Positions 25,754 to 34,511 of a stretch of 64,000 nucleotides of DNA are shown here, in pieces. The DNA lies in NCBI RefSeq assembly GCF_015461835.1, contig NZ_JACOPX010000016.1:110486-174485 (forward strand). Reading direction: 5' to 3'. A program made the translations under genes and the position numbers. Positions within the stretch are counted from its first letter, which is position 1; each line of letters begins with the position of its first letter. Under the pieces are notes generated by a model, which saw only the letters and a list, made by a program, of their open reading frames with translations, did not search any database and was not told the origin of the DNA. Origin of the DNA: Pseudomonas neuropathica. Lineage in GTDB: Bacteria > Pseudomonadota > Gammaproteobacteria > Pseudomonadales > Pseudomonadaceae.

Positions 25754-28693
25754 ATGACCCTGCCCGTGCTTGCCGAACTGCCCGCCATTCTCCTGCCGTT
25801 GGTCACTCGATCGGAGCAGTCGTTCCGTACGGCCGTCGCCGCGCTGGAAGACGATCACGGCCTGGCGAGCTGGACGCCAGAGCGCTGGGCGCAATTCGCC
25901 CGCGTCACCGCCGCCAGCGAATTCGTCATTGAACAGAGCGTTCGTGACCCTTTGATGTTGCTCACACTGGTGCAGTCCGGCGAACTCGACCGGGCCTTCG
26001 CGCCGGGTGAATTGTGTGCGCAGATTGCCGCTGCGGTGAACGCTGCCCAGAATGAAGATGAACTCGGTCGCGCCCTGCGCCGCCAGCGCGCCCGTCATCA
26101 AGTGCGGATCATCTGGCGCGATCTCACCCGCCAGGCCGATCTGGTACAGAGCTGCCGGGATCTCTCGGACATGGCCGACGCCACCATCGACCAGGCCTAT
26201 CAATGGTTGTACAGCCGCCATTGCGAACAGTTCGGCACGCCGACCGGCCGCCGCAGCGGTGAGCCTCAGCAGATGGTCATCCTCGGCATGGGCAAGCTCG
26301 GCGCGGTCGAGTTGAACCTGTCTTCCGACATCGATTTGATTTTCGCCTACCCCGAGGGCGGCGAGACCGTTGGCGTGAAGCGCTCGCTGGATAATCAGGA
26401 ATTCTTCATCCGGCTCGGCCAGCGCCTGATCAAGGCGCTGGATCCGATGACGGTCGACGGCTTCGTGTTTCGCGTCGACATGCGCCTGCGCCCTTACGGT
26501 TCGTCCGGCGCGCTGGTGCTGAGCTTCAATGCGCTGGAGCAGTATTACCAGGATCAGGGCCGGGACTGGGAACGCTACGCGATGATCAAGGCGCGGGTGG
26601 TGGCCGGCGATCAGGTGGCGGGTGCGCAGTTGCTCGACATGCTGCGACCGTTCGTTTACCGGCGTTATCTGGACTTCTCGGCGATCGAAGCGTTGCGCAC
26701 CATGAAGCAGTTGATCCAGCAGGAAGTGCGGCGCAAGGGCATGGCCGACAACATCAAGCTCGGCTCTGGCGGCATCCGCGAGGTCGAATTCATCGCGCAG
26801 GCTTTTCAGTTGATTCACGGCGGCCGCGATCTGAGCCTGCAACAGCGTCCTCTATTAAAGGTGCTGAGCACGCTGGAAGGGCAGGGTTATCTGCCGCCAG
26901 CGGTGATCGGCGAATTGCGCGAGGGCTACGAATTTCTGCGTTACACCGAACACGCCATTCAGGCGATCGCCGACCGCCAGACCCAGATGCTGCCGGATGG
27001 CGCGCAGGATCAGGCGCGCATTGCGTTTATGCTCGGTTTTGCCGATTGGGACGCCTTCCACGAGAAGCTGATGTTCTGGCGCGGCCGCGTGGCCTGGCAC
27101 TTCGCCCAGGTGATTGCCGATCCCGACGAGGATGAAAACGCCGAAAGTGAAGTGGTGGTCGGCGGTGAATGGCTGCCGCTATGGGAAGAGGCGCAAGACG
27201 AAGAGGCGGCGTGCCGGCAGTTGGAGGAGGGCGGGTTTGCTGATGCGAGCAAAGCCCTGAAAGCGCTGGCCGGATTGCGCAGCAGCCCGCAATTGCGCGC
27301 GATGCAGCGGTTGGGGCGTGAGCGTCTGGATGCCTTTATTCCGCGTCTGCTCGCACAGGCTGTGGAACACGCCAACCCGGATCTGGTGCTTGAGCGGGTA
27401 TTGCCGCTGGTGGAGGCGGTGGCCCGGCGTTCGGCGTATCTGGTCTTGCTGACGGAAAACCCCGGTGCACTGCGGCGCTTGCTGACGTTGTGCGCCGCGA
27501 GCCCGTGGATCGCTGAGCAAATTACGCGTTTCCCGCTGCTGCTTGATGAGTTGCTGAACGAAGGTCGTTTGTTCAAGCCGCCCTTGGCGCCGGAACTGGC
27601 GGCTGAGTTGCGCGAGCGCCTGACGCGGATTCCCGAAGACGACCTCGAACAACAAATGGAAGCCTTGCGCCATTTCAAATTGGCGCACCGCTTGCGCGTG
27701 GCGGCGTCGGAAATCGCCGGCAGCCTGCCGCTGATGAAAGTCAGCGATTACCTGACCTGGCTGGCCGAGGCGATTCTCGAGCAAGTGCTGGCCCTGGCCT
27801 GGCGCCAGACGGTGGCCAAGTACGGCACGCCGCTGCGCACCGACGGCACCTTGTGCGATCCCGGCTTCATCATTGTCGGTTATGGCAAAGTCGGCGGCCT
27901 GGAACTGGGGCATGGTTCGGATCTGGACCTGGTGTTTATTCACGACGGCGATCCGCAGGCCGAAACCGACGGGCCGAAGTCGATTGATGGCGCGCAGTTC
28001 TTCACGCGCCTGGGGCAGCGGATCATTCACCTGCTGACGGCGCAGACCAACTCCGGTCAGCTCTATGAAGTGGACATGCGTCTGCGGCCTTCCGGTGCTT
28101 CGGGGCTGTTGGTCAGTTCGCTGGGGGCATTTGCGCGCTATCAGGAAAATGAAGCCTGGACCTGGGAACATCAGGCGTTGGTGCGGGCTCGGGTGCTGGT
28201 CGGCAGTCAGGATGTCGGCCAGGCGTTCGAGAGAGTCCGCGCGCAGGTCTTGGGCAAGGCGCGCGATCTGGCCAAGTTGCAACAGGAAGTCAGTGAGATG
28301 CGCGCGAAGATGCGCGATAACCTCGGCACCAAGAGCACCGCGGCCGGTACGGCGGCAAATGCCTTCGACGCCACGGCGCCCTTCGACCTCAAGCAGGACG
28401 CCGGAGGTATCGTCGATATTGAATTTATGGTGCAATACGCGGCTCTGGCGTGGTCGCAAAGCCACCCGCCACTGCTGCGCTGGACCGATAACATCCGCAT
28501 TCTGGAAGAGCTGGAACACGAAGGGCTGATGCCTGCCGAAGATGCCAGCCTGTTGCGCGAGGCCTATAAAGCCTACCGCTCCGCCGCTCACCGGCAGGCG
28601 TTGCAGAAGGACGCCGGGGTGATTGCAGGTGACCAGTTTGTCGAAGAACGGCGACAGGTTTTACGGATCTGGAAAGAGATGGGGCTAAGCTGA
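25754..28693 (+). CDS. glnE: Bifunctional glutamine synthetase adenylyltransferase/adenylyl-removing enzyme
   Basis: A 979-residue regulator of nitrogen assimilation that adds AMP to and removes AMP from glutamine synthetase in response to PII and glutamine. Two nucleotidyltransferase domains are visible: the removing domain with LGMGKLGAVELNLSSDIDL near residue 175-195, and the adenylylating domain with VGYGKVGGLELGHGSDLDL near 710-730. Each keeps the paired Asp residues that bind metal. The C-terminal helical domain ends HRQALQKDAGVIA. Length fits the family, and it is divergent from aceE. Confidence 0.98.
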   Translation: MTLPVLAELPAILLPLVTRSEQSFRTAVAALEDDHGLASWTPERWAQFARVTAASEFVIEQSVRDPLMLLTLVQSGELDRAFAPGELCAQIAAAVNAAQNEDELGRALRRQRARHQVRIIWRDLTRQADLVQSCRDLSDMADATIDQAYQWLYSRHCEQFGTPTGRRSGEPQQMVILGMGKLGAVELNLSSDIDLIFAYPEGGETVGVKRSLDNQEFFIRLGQRLIKALDPMTVDGFVFRVDMRLRPYGSSGALVLSFNALEQYYQDQGRDWERYAMIKARVVAGDQVAGAQLLDMLRPFVYRRYLDFSAIEALRTMKQLIQQEVRRKGMADNIKLGSGGIREVEFIAQAFQLIHGGRDLSLQQRPLLKVLSTLEGQGYLPPAVIGELREGYEFLRYTEHAIQAIADRQTQMLPDGAQDQARIAFMLGFADWDAFHEKLMFWRGRVAWHFAQVIADPDEDENAESEVVVGGEWLPLWEEAQDEEAACRQLEEGGFADASKALKALAGLRSSPQLRAMQRLGRERLDAFIPRLLAQAVEHANPDLVLERVLPLVEAVARRSAYLVLLTENPGALRRLLTLCAASPWIAEQITRFPLLLDELLNEGRLFKPPLAPELAAELRERLTRIPEDDLEQQMEALRHFKLAHRLRVAASEIAGSLPLMKVSDYLTWLAEAILEQVLALAWRQTVAKYGTPLRTDGTLCDPGFIIVGYGKVGGLELGHGSDLDLVFIHDGDPQAETDGPKSIDGAQFFTRLGQRIIHLLTAQTNSGQLYEVDMRLRPSGASGLLVSSLGAFARYQENEAWTWEHQALVRARVLVGSQDVGQAFERVRAQVLGKARDLAKLQQEVSEMRAKMRDNLGTKSTAAGTAANAFDATAPFDLKQDAGGIVDIEFMVQYAALAWSQSHPPLLRWTDNIRILEELEHEGLMPAEDASLLREAYKAYRSAAHRQALQKDAGVIAGDQFVEERRQVLRIWKEMGLS

Positions 28694-28723
28694 AACACAG
28701 ATGTGTGAACGAATGCAAAACCC

Positions 28724-28949
28724 TGTAGGAGTGAGCCTGCTCGCGATAGCGAAGTGTCAGACAACATCAATGTTGAATGTAACGACCCCATCGCGAGCAG
28801 GCTCACTCCTACAATAGATCTGCGGTGAGTCGCAGATATGTGAGCAGATGCAAAACCATGTGGGAGCGAGCCTGCTCGCGATAGCGGAGTGACAGTCGAC
28901 AGTCATGTTGAAGGTAATGACCCATCGCCAGCAGTGCCGCTCCCTCAGT
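28724..28949. repeat. Two tandem REP pairs after glnE
   Basis: The first pair (28724-28813) is GTAGGAGTGAGCCTGCTCGC head to head. The second (28859-28949) begins TGTGGGAGCGAGCCTGCTCG and ends in a decayed partner (CGCCAGCAGTGCCGCTCC). They occupy most of the 310-base gap between glnE and waaF. Confidence 0.8.
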
Positions 28950-29003
28950 GATTCTCGAGGCGGGGAGGCGTAAATGCCTCCCCGGTTCGTTTTTGGAAAC
29001 CAC

Positions 29004-30038
29004 ATGAATATTCTGATCGTTGGGCCCAGTTGGGTCGGTGACATGGTGATGGCACAGACACTGTTTCAGTGTCTCAAACAGCGCCATCCGCAATGCGAAA
29101 TCGACGTCCTGGCCCCAGAGTGGAGCCGGCCGATCCTTGAGCGCATGCCCGAAGTGCGCAAGGCCTTGAGCTTCCCGCTCGGCCACGGCGCGCTGGAATT
29201 GGCGACGCGTCGGCGCATCGGCAAATCCCTGCGTGGTCAGTACGATCAGGCGATCCTGCTGCCCAACTCGCTGAAGTCGGCGCTGGTGCCGTTTTTCGCC
29301 GGCATTGCGAAACGCACCGGCTGGCGCGGCGAATTCCGCTACGGCCTGCTCAACGATGTACGCACCCTCGACAAACAACGCTATCCGTTGATGATCGAGC
29401 GGTTCATGGCTTTGGCCTATGAGCCGAACGCCGAGCTGCCGAAGCCTTATCCGCGCCCAAGCCTGCAAATCGACCCGGTCACTCGCGAAGCAGCGTTGGC
29501 CAAGTTCGGCCTGACCCTCGACCGTCCGGTGTTGGCCCTGTGCCCTGGCGCCGAGTTTGGCGAGTCCAAGCGCTGGCCGTCCGAGCACTACGCCAAAGTC
29601 GCCGAAGCGCGCATTCGTGAAGGCTGGCAGGTGTGGCTGTTCGGTTCGAAGAACGATCATGCGGTCGGTGAAGATATCCGCGCTCGACTGATTCCTGGCC
29701 TGCGTGAAGAGTCGGTCAACCTCAGCGGCGGCACTTCGCTGGCCGAGGCCATCGACCTGATGTCCTGCGCCGACGCGGTGGTCTCCAACGACTCCGGCCT
29801 GATGCACGTTGCCGCTGCGCTGAACCGTCCACTGGTGGCGGTCTACGGTTCGACTTCGCCGGGCTTTACCCCGCCGCTGGCCGAGCATGTCGAAGTGGTT
29901 CGTCTGGGCCTCGATTGCAGCCCGTGCTTCGACCGCACCTGCCGCTTCGGCCATTACAACTGCCTGCGCCAGCTGATGCCGGACGCGGTCAACGATGCCT
30001 TGCAGAAGTTGCAGGGCTCTGTGGTCGAGGTTCATTAA
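29004..30038 (+). CDS. waaF: ADP-heptose:LPS heptosyltransferase II
   Basis: A 344-residue GT9 enzyme that adds the second heptose to the LPS inner core on the cytoplasmic face of the inner membrane. MNILIVGPSWVGDMVMAQTL is the family N-terminus and sets the start at 29004, ten codons inside the longest frame. The nucleotide-sugar region reads VSNDSGLMHVAAALNRP and the C-terminal CSPCFDRTCRFGHYNCL is typical of WaaF. It is the first gene of the core operon; waaC starts two bases after its stop. Confidence 0.97.
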   Translation: MNILIVGPSWVGDMVMAQTLFQCLKQRHPQCEIDVLAPEWSRPILERMPEVRKALSFPLGHGALELATRRRIGKSLRGQYDQAILLPNSLKSALVPFFAGIAKRTGWRGEFRYGLLNDVRTLDKQRYPLMIERFMALAYEPNAELPKPYPRPSLQIDPVTREAALAKFGLTLDRPVLALCPGAEFGESKRWPSEHYAKVAEARIREGWQVWLFGSKNDHAVGEDIRARLIPGLREESVNLSGGTSLAEAIDLMSCADAVVSNDSGLMHVAAALNRPLVAVYGSTSPGFTPPLAEHVEVVRLGLDCSPCFDRTCRFGHYNCLRQLMPDAVNDALQKLQGSVVEVH

Positions 30039-30039
30039 G

Positions 30040-31101
30040 TTGCGGGTACTGCTGATCAAGACTTCATCGCTGGGTGACGTGATTCATGCGTTGCCGGCGC
30101 TGACCGACGCCGCACGGGCCATTCCCGGAATCAAGTTCGACTGGGTGGTGGAAGAAGGTTTCGCCGAGATCCCGACCTGGCACCCAGCCGTTGGCAAGGT
30201 GATTCCGGTGGCGATCCGTCGCTGGCGCAAAAACCTCTGGAAAACCATCACCAGCGGCGAGTGGAAACGCTTCAAGCAAAGCGTGCGCGCCAATAAATAC
30301 GACTTGGTGATCGACGCTCAAGGCCTGCTGAAAAGCGCCTGGCTGACCCGCTACGTCAAAGCGCCGGTAGCCGGCCTCGATAAAGGTTCGGCGCGCGAGC
30401 CGATGGCTTCGCGTTTCTATGACCGCAAACTGGCCGTGGCCCGTGGTCAGCACGCCGTCGAGCGCGTGCGCCAACTGTTCGCCATCGCTCTCGGCTACGA
30501 CTTGCCGAAAGGCTTGGGCGATTACGGTCTCAACGTCGAGCGTCTGGTCGAACTGCCGCGCAAAAATGCCTTTGTGGTGTTCCTGCATGGCACCACCTGG
30601 GACACCAAACACTGGCCGGAAAGTTATTGGCGTGAACTGACCGAGCGCGTCGGCTACCTCGGCGTCGGCGTCAAACTGCCGTGGGGCAATCCGCAGGAAA
30701 AGGCCCGCGCCGAGCGCATCGCCGCCGGTTTCAAACACGCCGAAGTGCTGCCGAAGCTCAATCTCGCCGGCGTCGGCAAAGTCCTCGCCGGTGCGCAAGC
30801 CTGCGTCGCGGTGGACACCGGTCTCGGCCACTTGGCCGCCGCGCTGGACGTGCCGACCATCTCTCTGTTCGGTCCGACCAACCCGGGTCTGACCGGCGCT
30901 TACGGCAAGCTGCAGATTCACCTGGCCAGCGACTTCCCGTGCGCGCCATGCCTGCAAAAGAAATGTACCTATCAACCGACCGCGCAGGATGCCCGTCAGT
31001 TTGACCTGAAGCGTGAACAGCCGCTGTGCTTCACGCGTCTGAACCCCGAGCGTGTCGCCAGCCGACTGAGCACGTTGTTAATGGCTGAGGAGCTGCGCTG
31101 A
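30040..31101 (+). CDS. waaC: LPS heptosyltransferase I
   Basis: A 353-residue GT9 enzyme that transfers the first heptose to Kdo2-lipid A. LRVLLIKTSSLGDVIHALPA is the conserved beginning, so translation most likely starts at TTG 30040, with GAGG nine bases upstream, rather than at the longer frame inside waaF. VAVDTGLGHLAAALDVP and SLFGPTNPGLTG form the ADP-heptose site. Its stop overlaps the waaG start (TGATG). Confidence 0.95.
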   Translation: MRVLLIKTSSLGDVIHALPALTDAARAIPGIKFDWVVEEGFAEIPTWHPAVGKVIPVAIRRWRKNLWKTITSGEWKRFKQSVRANKYDLVIDAQGLLKSAWLTRYVKAPVAGLDKGSAREPMASRFYDRKLAVARGQHAVERVRQLFAIALGYDLPKGLGDYGLNVERLVELPRKNAFVVFLHGTTWDTKHWPESYWRELTERVGYLGVGVKLPWGNPQEKARAERIAAGFKHAEVLPKLNLAGVGKVLAGAQACVAVDTGLGHLAAALDVPTISLFGPTNPGLTGAYGKLQIHLASDFPCAPCLQKKCTYQPTAQDARQFDLKREQPLCFTRLNPERVASRLSTLLMAEELR

Positions 31102-32222
31102 TGCAATTGGCATTCGTCCTGTACAAATATTTCCCGTTCGGTGGCTTGCAGCGCGACTTCATGCGCATCGCCCTTGAATGCCAGAAGCGCGGTCACCAGA
31201 TTCGCGTCTACACGCTGATCTGGGAAGGCGACGTGCCGCCCGGTTTCGAAGTGCTGGTGGCGCCGGTCAAGGCATTCTTCAACCACCGTCGCAACGAAAA
31301 ACTCAGCGCGTGGATGGCAGCCGATTTGGCCAAGCGCCCGGTCGATCGTCTGATCGGGTTCAACAAGATGCCGGGGCTGGACGTCTACTACGCCGCCGAT
31401 GGCTGCTTCGAAGACAAGGCGCAGAACTTGCGCAATTCGCTGTACCGCCGTTGGGGTCGCTATCGCCACTTCGCCGAGTACGAGCGCGCGGTGTTCGCCA
31501 AAGACGCGAAGACCGAAGTGCTGATGATTTCCGAAGTGCAGCAGCCGCTGTTCATCAAGCATTACGACACGCCGCTTGAGCGCTTTCACCTGCTGCCGCC
31601 GGGCATTGCCCAGGATCGTCGCCGTCCGGCAGATGCTGACGAAATTCGCGCCGGTTTCCGCGCTGAATTCAATCTCAAGGACGACGAACTGCTGCTGGTG
31701 CAGATCGGCTCCGGGTTCAAGACCAAAGGCGTCGATCGCAGCCTGAAAGCGCTGGCTGCATTACCTGCCGAACTGAAGAAACGCACCCGGCTGTTTGTAA
31801 TCGGCCAGGATGACCCCAAATTATTCCAGATGCAGAGCGCAACTTTGGGTCTGGGCGATAACGTAACGTTCCTCAAGGGGCGCAGTGATATCCCGCGTTT
31901 CCTGCTCGGCGCCGACCTGTTGATCCACCCGGCCTACAACGAAAACACCGGTACCGTGTTGCTTGAAGCGCTGGTCGCCGGTTTGCCGGTGCTGGTCAGC
32001 GCGGTCTGCGGTTACGCTCATTACATTGCCGAGGCGGATGCCGGGCGAGTGCTGGACGAACCGTTCGATCAGGCGCAACTGACGCAATACTTGACTGAAA
32101 TGTTGCATGACGACGCCGCACGCGCGGCCTGGAGCCGCAATGGTCTGGCCTTCGCCGAGACGGCCGACCTCTACAGCATGCCGCAGCACGCGGCCGATGT
32201 GATTCTGGCGGAGCACGCTTAA
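31101..32222 (+). CDS. waaG: LPS core GT4 glucosyltransferase WaaG
   Basis: A 373-residue GT-B glycosyltransferase. The N-terminus LAFVLYKYFPFGGLQRDFMR, the central VQIGSGFKTKGVDRSLKALA and the C-terminal donor-site HPAYNENTGTVLLEALVAGL are those of WaaG, which adds the first hexose to heptose II. It overlaps waaC by one base at the start, and its stop overlaps waaP in the same way. Confidence 0.95.
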   Translation: MQLAFVLYKYFPFGGLQRDFMRIALECQKRGHQIRVYTLIWEGDVPPGFEVLVAPVKAFFNHRRNEKLSAWMAADLAKRPVDRLIGFNKMPGLDVYYAADGCFEDKAQNLRNSLYRRWGRYRHFAEYERAVFAKDAKTEVLMISEVQQPLFIKHYDTPLERFHLLPPGIAQDRRRPADADEIRAGFRAEFNLKDDELLLVQIGSGFKTKGVDRSLKALAALPAELKKRTRLFVIGQDDPKLFQMQSATLGLGDNVTFLKGRSDIPRFLLGADLLIHPAYNENTGTVLLEALVAGLPVLVSAVCGYAHYIAEADAGRVLDEPFDQAQLTQYLTEMLHDDAARAAWSRNGLAFAETADLYSMPQHAADVILAEHA

Positions 32223-33028
32223 TGAAGTTGATGCTGGCTGAACCGTTCAAAAGCCTTTGGGCCGGGCGCGATCCGTTCGCCGAGGTCGAAGGCTTGCAGG
32301 GCGAGGTATACCGCGAGCTGGAAGCACGCCGGACACTGCGCACGGAAGTCGACGGCAACGGATTTTTTGTCAAGATCCACCGTGGCATCGGCTGGGGCGA
32401 AATCTTCAAGAACCTGCTGACCGCCAAGCTGCCGGTACTCGGCGCGGGTCAGGAGTGGACAGCCATTCAGCGTTTGCAGGAGGTCGGCGTGCCGACCATG
32501 ACTGCCGTCGCGTACGGCGAGAAGGGCAGCAACCCGGCAGATCAGCACTCGTTCATCGTCACCGAAGAACTGGCGCCGACCGTCAGCCTTGAAGACTTCA
32601 GCATCGATTGGGTCAAGCAGCCGCCCGAGCCCAAGCTCAAGCGCGCGCTGATCGCCGAAGTCGCACGCATGACCGGCATGATGCACCGAGCCGGCGTCAA
32701 CCATCGCGACTGCTACATCTGCCACTTCCTGCTGCACACCGATAAACCGGTGACGCCGGACGACTTCAAACTCTCGGTGATCGATCTGCACCGTGCCCAG
32801 ACCCGCACGAAAATCACGCAGCGCTGGCGCAATAAAGATCTGGCGGCGTTGTACTTTTCCGCGCTGGACATCGGCCTGACCCGCCGCGACAAACTGCGTT
32901 TCCTCAAAGGCTATTTCCAGCAACCGCTGCGCCAGATCCTGGCTGAAGAAGCGCCGTTGCTGAGCTGGCTGGAAGGCAAGGCCAACAAACTCTACGCGCG
33001 TAAACAGCGTTACGGGGATGCGCTCTGA
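32222..33028 (+). CDS. waaP: LPS core heptose(I) kinase WaaP
   Basis: A 268-residue kinase with a eukaryote-like fold that phosphorylates heptose I, a step important for outer-membrane integrity in Pseudomonas. The catalytic loop is NHRDCYICHFLLH and the metal motif is IDLHRAQTR. FFVKIHRGIGWGEIFKN holds the ATP-binding lysine. It is part of the waaFCGP operon with one-base stop/start overlaps on both sides. Confidence 0.96.
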   Translation: MKLMLAEPFKSLWAGRDPFAEVEGLQGEVYRELEARRTLRTEVDGNGFFVKIHRGIGWGEIFKNLLTAKLPVLGAGQEWTAIQRLQEVGVPTMTAVAYGEKGSNPADQHSFIVTEELAPTVSLEDFSIDWVKQPPEPKLKRALIAEVARMTGMMHRAGVNHRDCYICHFLLHTDKPVTPDDFKLSVIDLHRAQTRTKITQRWRNKDLAALYFSALDIGLTRRDKLRFLKGYFQQPLRQILAEEAPLLSWLEGKANKLYARKQRYGDAL

Positions 33029-33762
33029 TGGCGGGTTGGACTCTCGAGCCGCAATACAGCGAGCTCGCCGAAGACTTCGGCAGTCTCGAAGCGGTATTTG
33101 CGTTGCAGGGCGAACGCCTGACCCGTGATCCGCTGTCGGAAGTGATTCGCGTGCAGCGCAACGGCGTCAATTATTACGTCAAACGCTATGTCGGTGCCGG
33201 TAAAGGCTTGCGCCGTTATCTCGGCAAGCCGCGGGTGAAGATGGAATGGCAGAACCTCAAGCGCTTCGCCAAGTGGGGCATTCCCACCGCTGAAGTGGTG
33301 GCCTGGGGGCTGGAACGACGTGGCGCGGCGTATGATCGTGGCGCCATGATTACCCGTGAACTGCCCGACACCGAAGACCTTTCGGCGCTCGCCGAGCGCA
33401 AGGATCCGAAACTCAAGGATCGCGCCTGGGTTGACGGCGTCAGTCGGCAATTGGCCGGCTATACCCGGACGATGCATGATCACCGATTTACCCATAACGA
33501 TCTGAAATGGCGCAACCTGTTGATCGATGATCAGGCGCGGATATTTCTGATCGATTGTCCTAACGGCGAGTTCTGGCGCGGCTTCTGGCTCAAGTATCGG
33601 ATCACCAAGGATCTGGCCTGTCTCGATAAACTCGCCAAATACCACCTGTCCAATACCCAACGCCTGCGCTTCTACAAGCAATACCGCCAGTGCGATCGGC
33701 TTGATAGCGCCGACAAGAAACGGATTCGGCACGTGGTGAGATTTTTCGAGGGACGCGAATGA
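33028..33762 (+). CDS. wapP: LPS core kinase, InaA/WapP family
   Basis: A 244-residue kinase-like protein. YYVKRYVGAGKGLRRYLG carries the ATP lysine, THNDLKWRNLLID is an intact catalytic loop and IDCPNGEFW takes the DFG position. In P. aeruginosa the gene directly after waaP is wapP, a core kinase, and position and length agree here. It probably phosphorylates heptose II, but that is inferred from gene order. It overlaps the next gene by four bases. Confidence 0.85.
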   Translation: MAGWTLEPQYSELAEDFGSLEAVFALQGERLTRDPLSEVIRVQRNGVNYYVKRYVGAGKGLRRYLGKPRVKMEWQNLKRFAKWGIPTAEVVAWGLERRGAAYDRGAMITRELPDTEDLSALAERKDPKLKDRAWVDGVSRQLAGYTRTMHDHRFTHNDLKWRNLLIDDQARIFLIDCPNGEFWRGFWLKYRITKDLACLDKLAKYHLSNTQRLRFYKQYRQCDRLDSADKKRIRHVVRFFEGRE

Positions 33763-34511
33763 CTGATTTTCTCGCCGCTGAAGACCGCGCACTGCTTGAG
33801 CGCCATGGTCTCGGCACTTTTGACGCACTTTGGGCGAAGCAGCTTGAGGCCGTGGACGAACCCAATACCGCCCGTGGCGGTTGGAGCAGCGTCTTCCGTC
33901 TGGACCTGGAGGGGCAGGGTTATTACCTCAAGCGCCAGAGCAACTACCTGACGCGGACCTTGCATGCGCCTTTCGGCGAGCCAAGCTTTGCCCGCGAGTT
34001 TCGCAATATCAGTCGCTATCGCAAGCTCGGTATCCCGGCGCTGCAAGCAGCGTTTTTCGGTGAGCGTAAGGTCAACGGCGAAGTCCGTGCCATCCTGCTG
34101 ACTCGGGCACTCGATGGCTGGAGTGATCTGGAATCGCTGTTGCAGCGTTGGGCGCAGCTCAGTACCGCGCAGCATTCAGCCATTCTCAAGGCTTGCGGAT
34201 TGCTCGCGCGGCATCTGCACGGCGTGCGTCAGGTGCACGGCTGCTTCTATCCCAAACATATTTTTCTGCGAGCCACCGGTGACGGGTATCAGGCGCAATT
34301 GATCGATCTGGAAAAGACCCGGCCGTTGTTGTTTGGCATGCGCGACCGGATCAAGGATCTGGAGCCGCTGCAACGTCGCGCACCGGAATGGAACGAGGCG
34401 CAACTGCGTGAATTGCTCGCGGCTTATCTCGATCAGCCCACTGACAGCGCGCTGCTGGACAGCTGGCTCGCCCGGCTGACCGCGCGTCGCAGCCACAAGG
34501 AGACCCGCTGA
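33759..34511 (+). CDS. wapQ: LPS core kinase-like protein, WapQ family
   Basis: A 250-residue kinase-like protein. YYLKRQSNYLTRTLHAPFGE is the ATP-lysine region. The catalytic loop reads VHGCFYPKHIFLR, where Cys stands at the usual Asp position, and the metal motif is IDLEKTRPL. The changed loop resembles other WapQ/InaA members, so weak or altered catalysis is possible. Gene order (waaP-wapP-wapQ) matches P. aeruginosa. It overlaps both neighbours. Confidence 0.82.
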   Translation: MTDFLAAEDRALLERHGLGTFDALWAKQLEAVDEPNTARGGWSSVFRLDLEGQGYYLKRQSNYLTRTLHAPFGEPSFAREFRNISRYRKLGIPALQAAFFGERKVNGEVRAILLTRALDGWSDLESLLQRWAQLSTAQHSAILKACGLLARHLHGVRQVHGCFYPKHIFLRATGDGYQAQLIDLEKTRPLLFGMRDRIKDLEPLQRRAPEWNEAQLRELLAAYLDQPTDSALLDSWLARLTARRSHKETR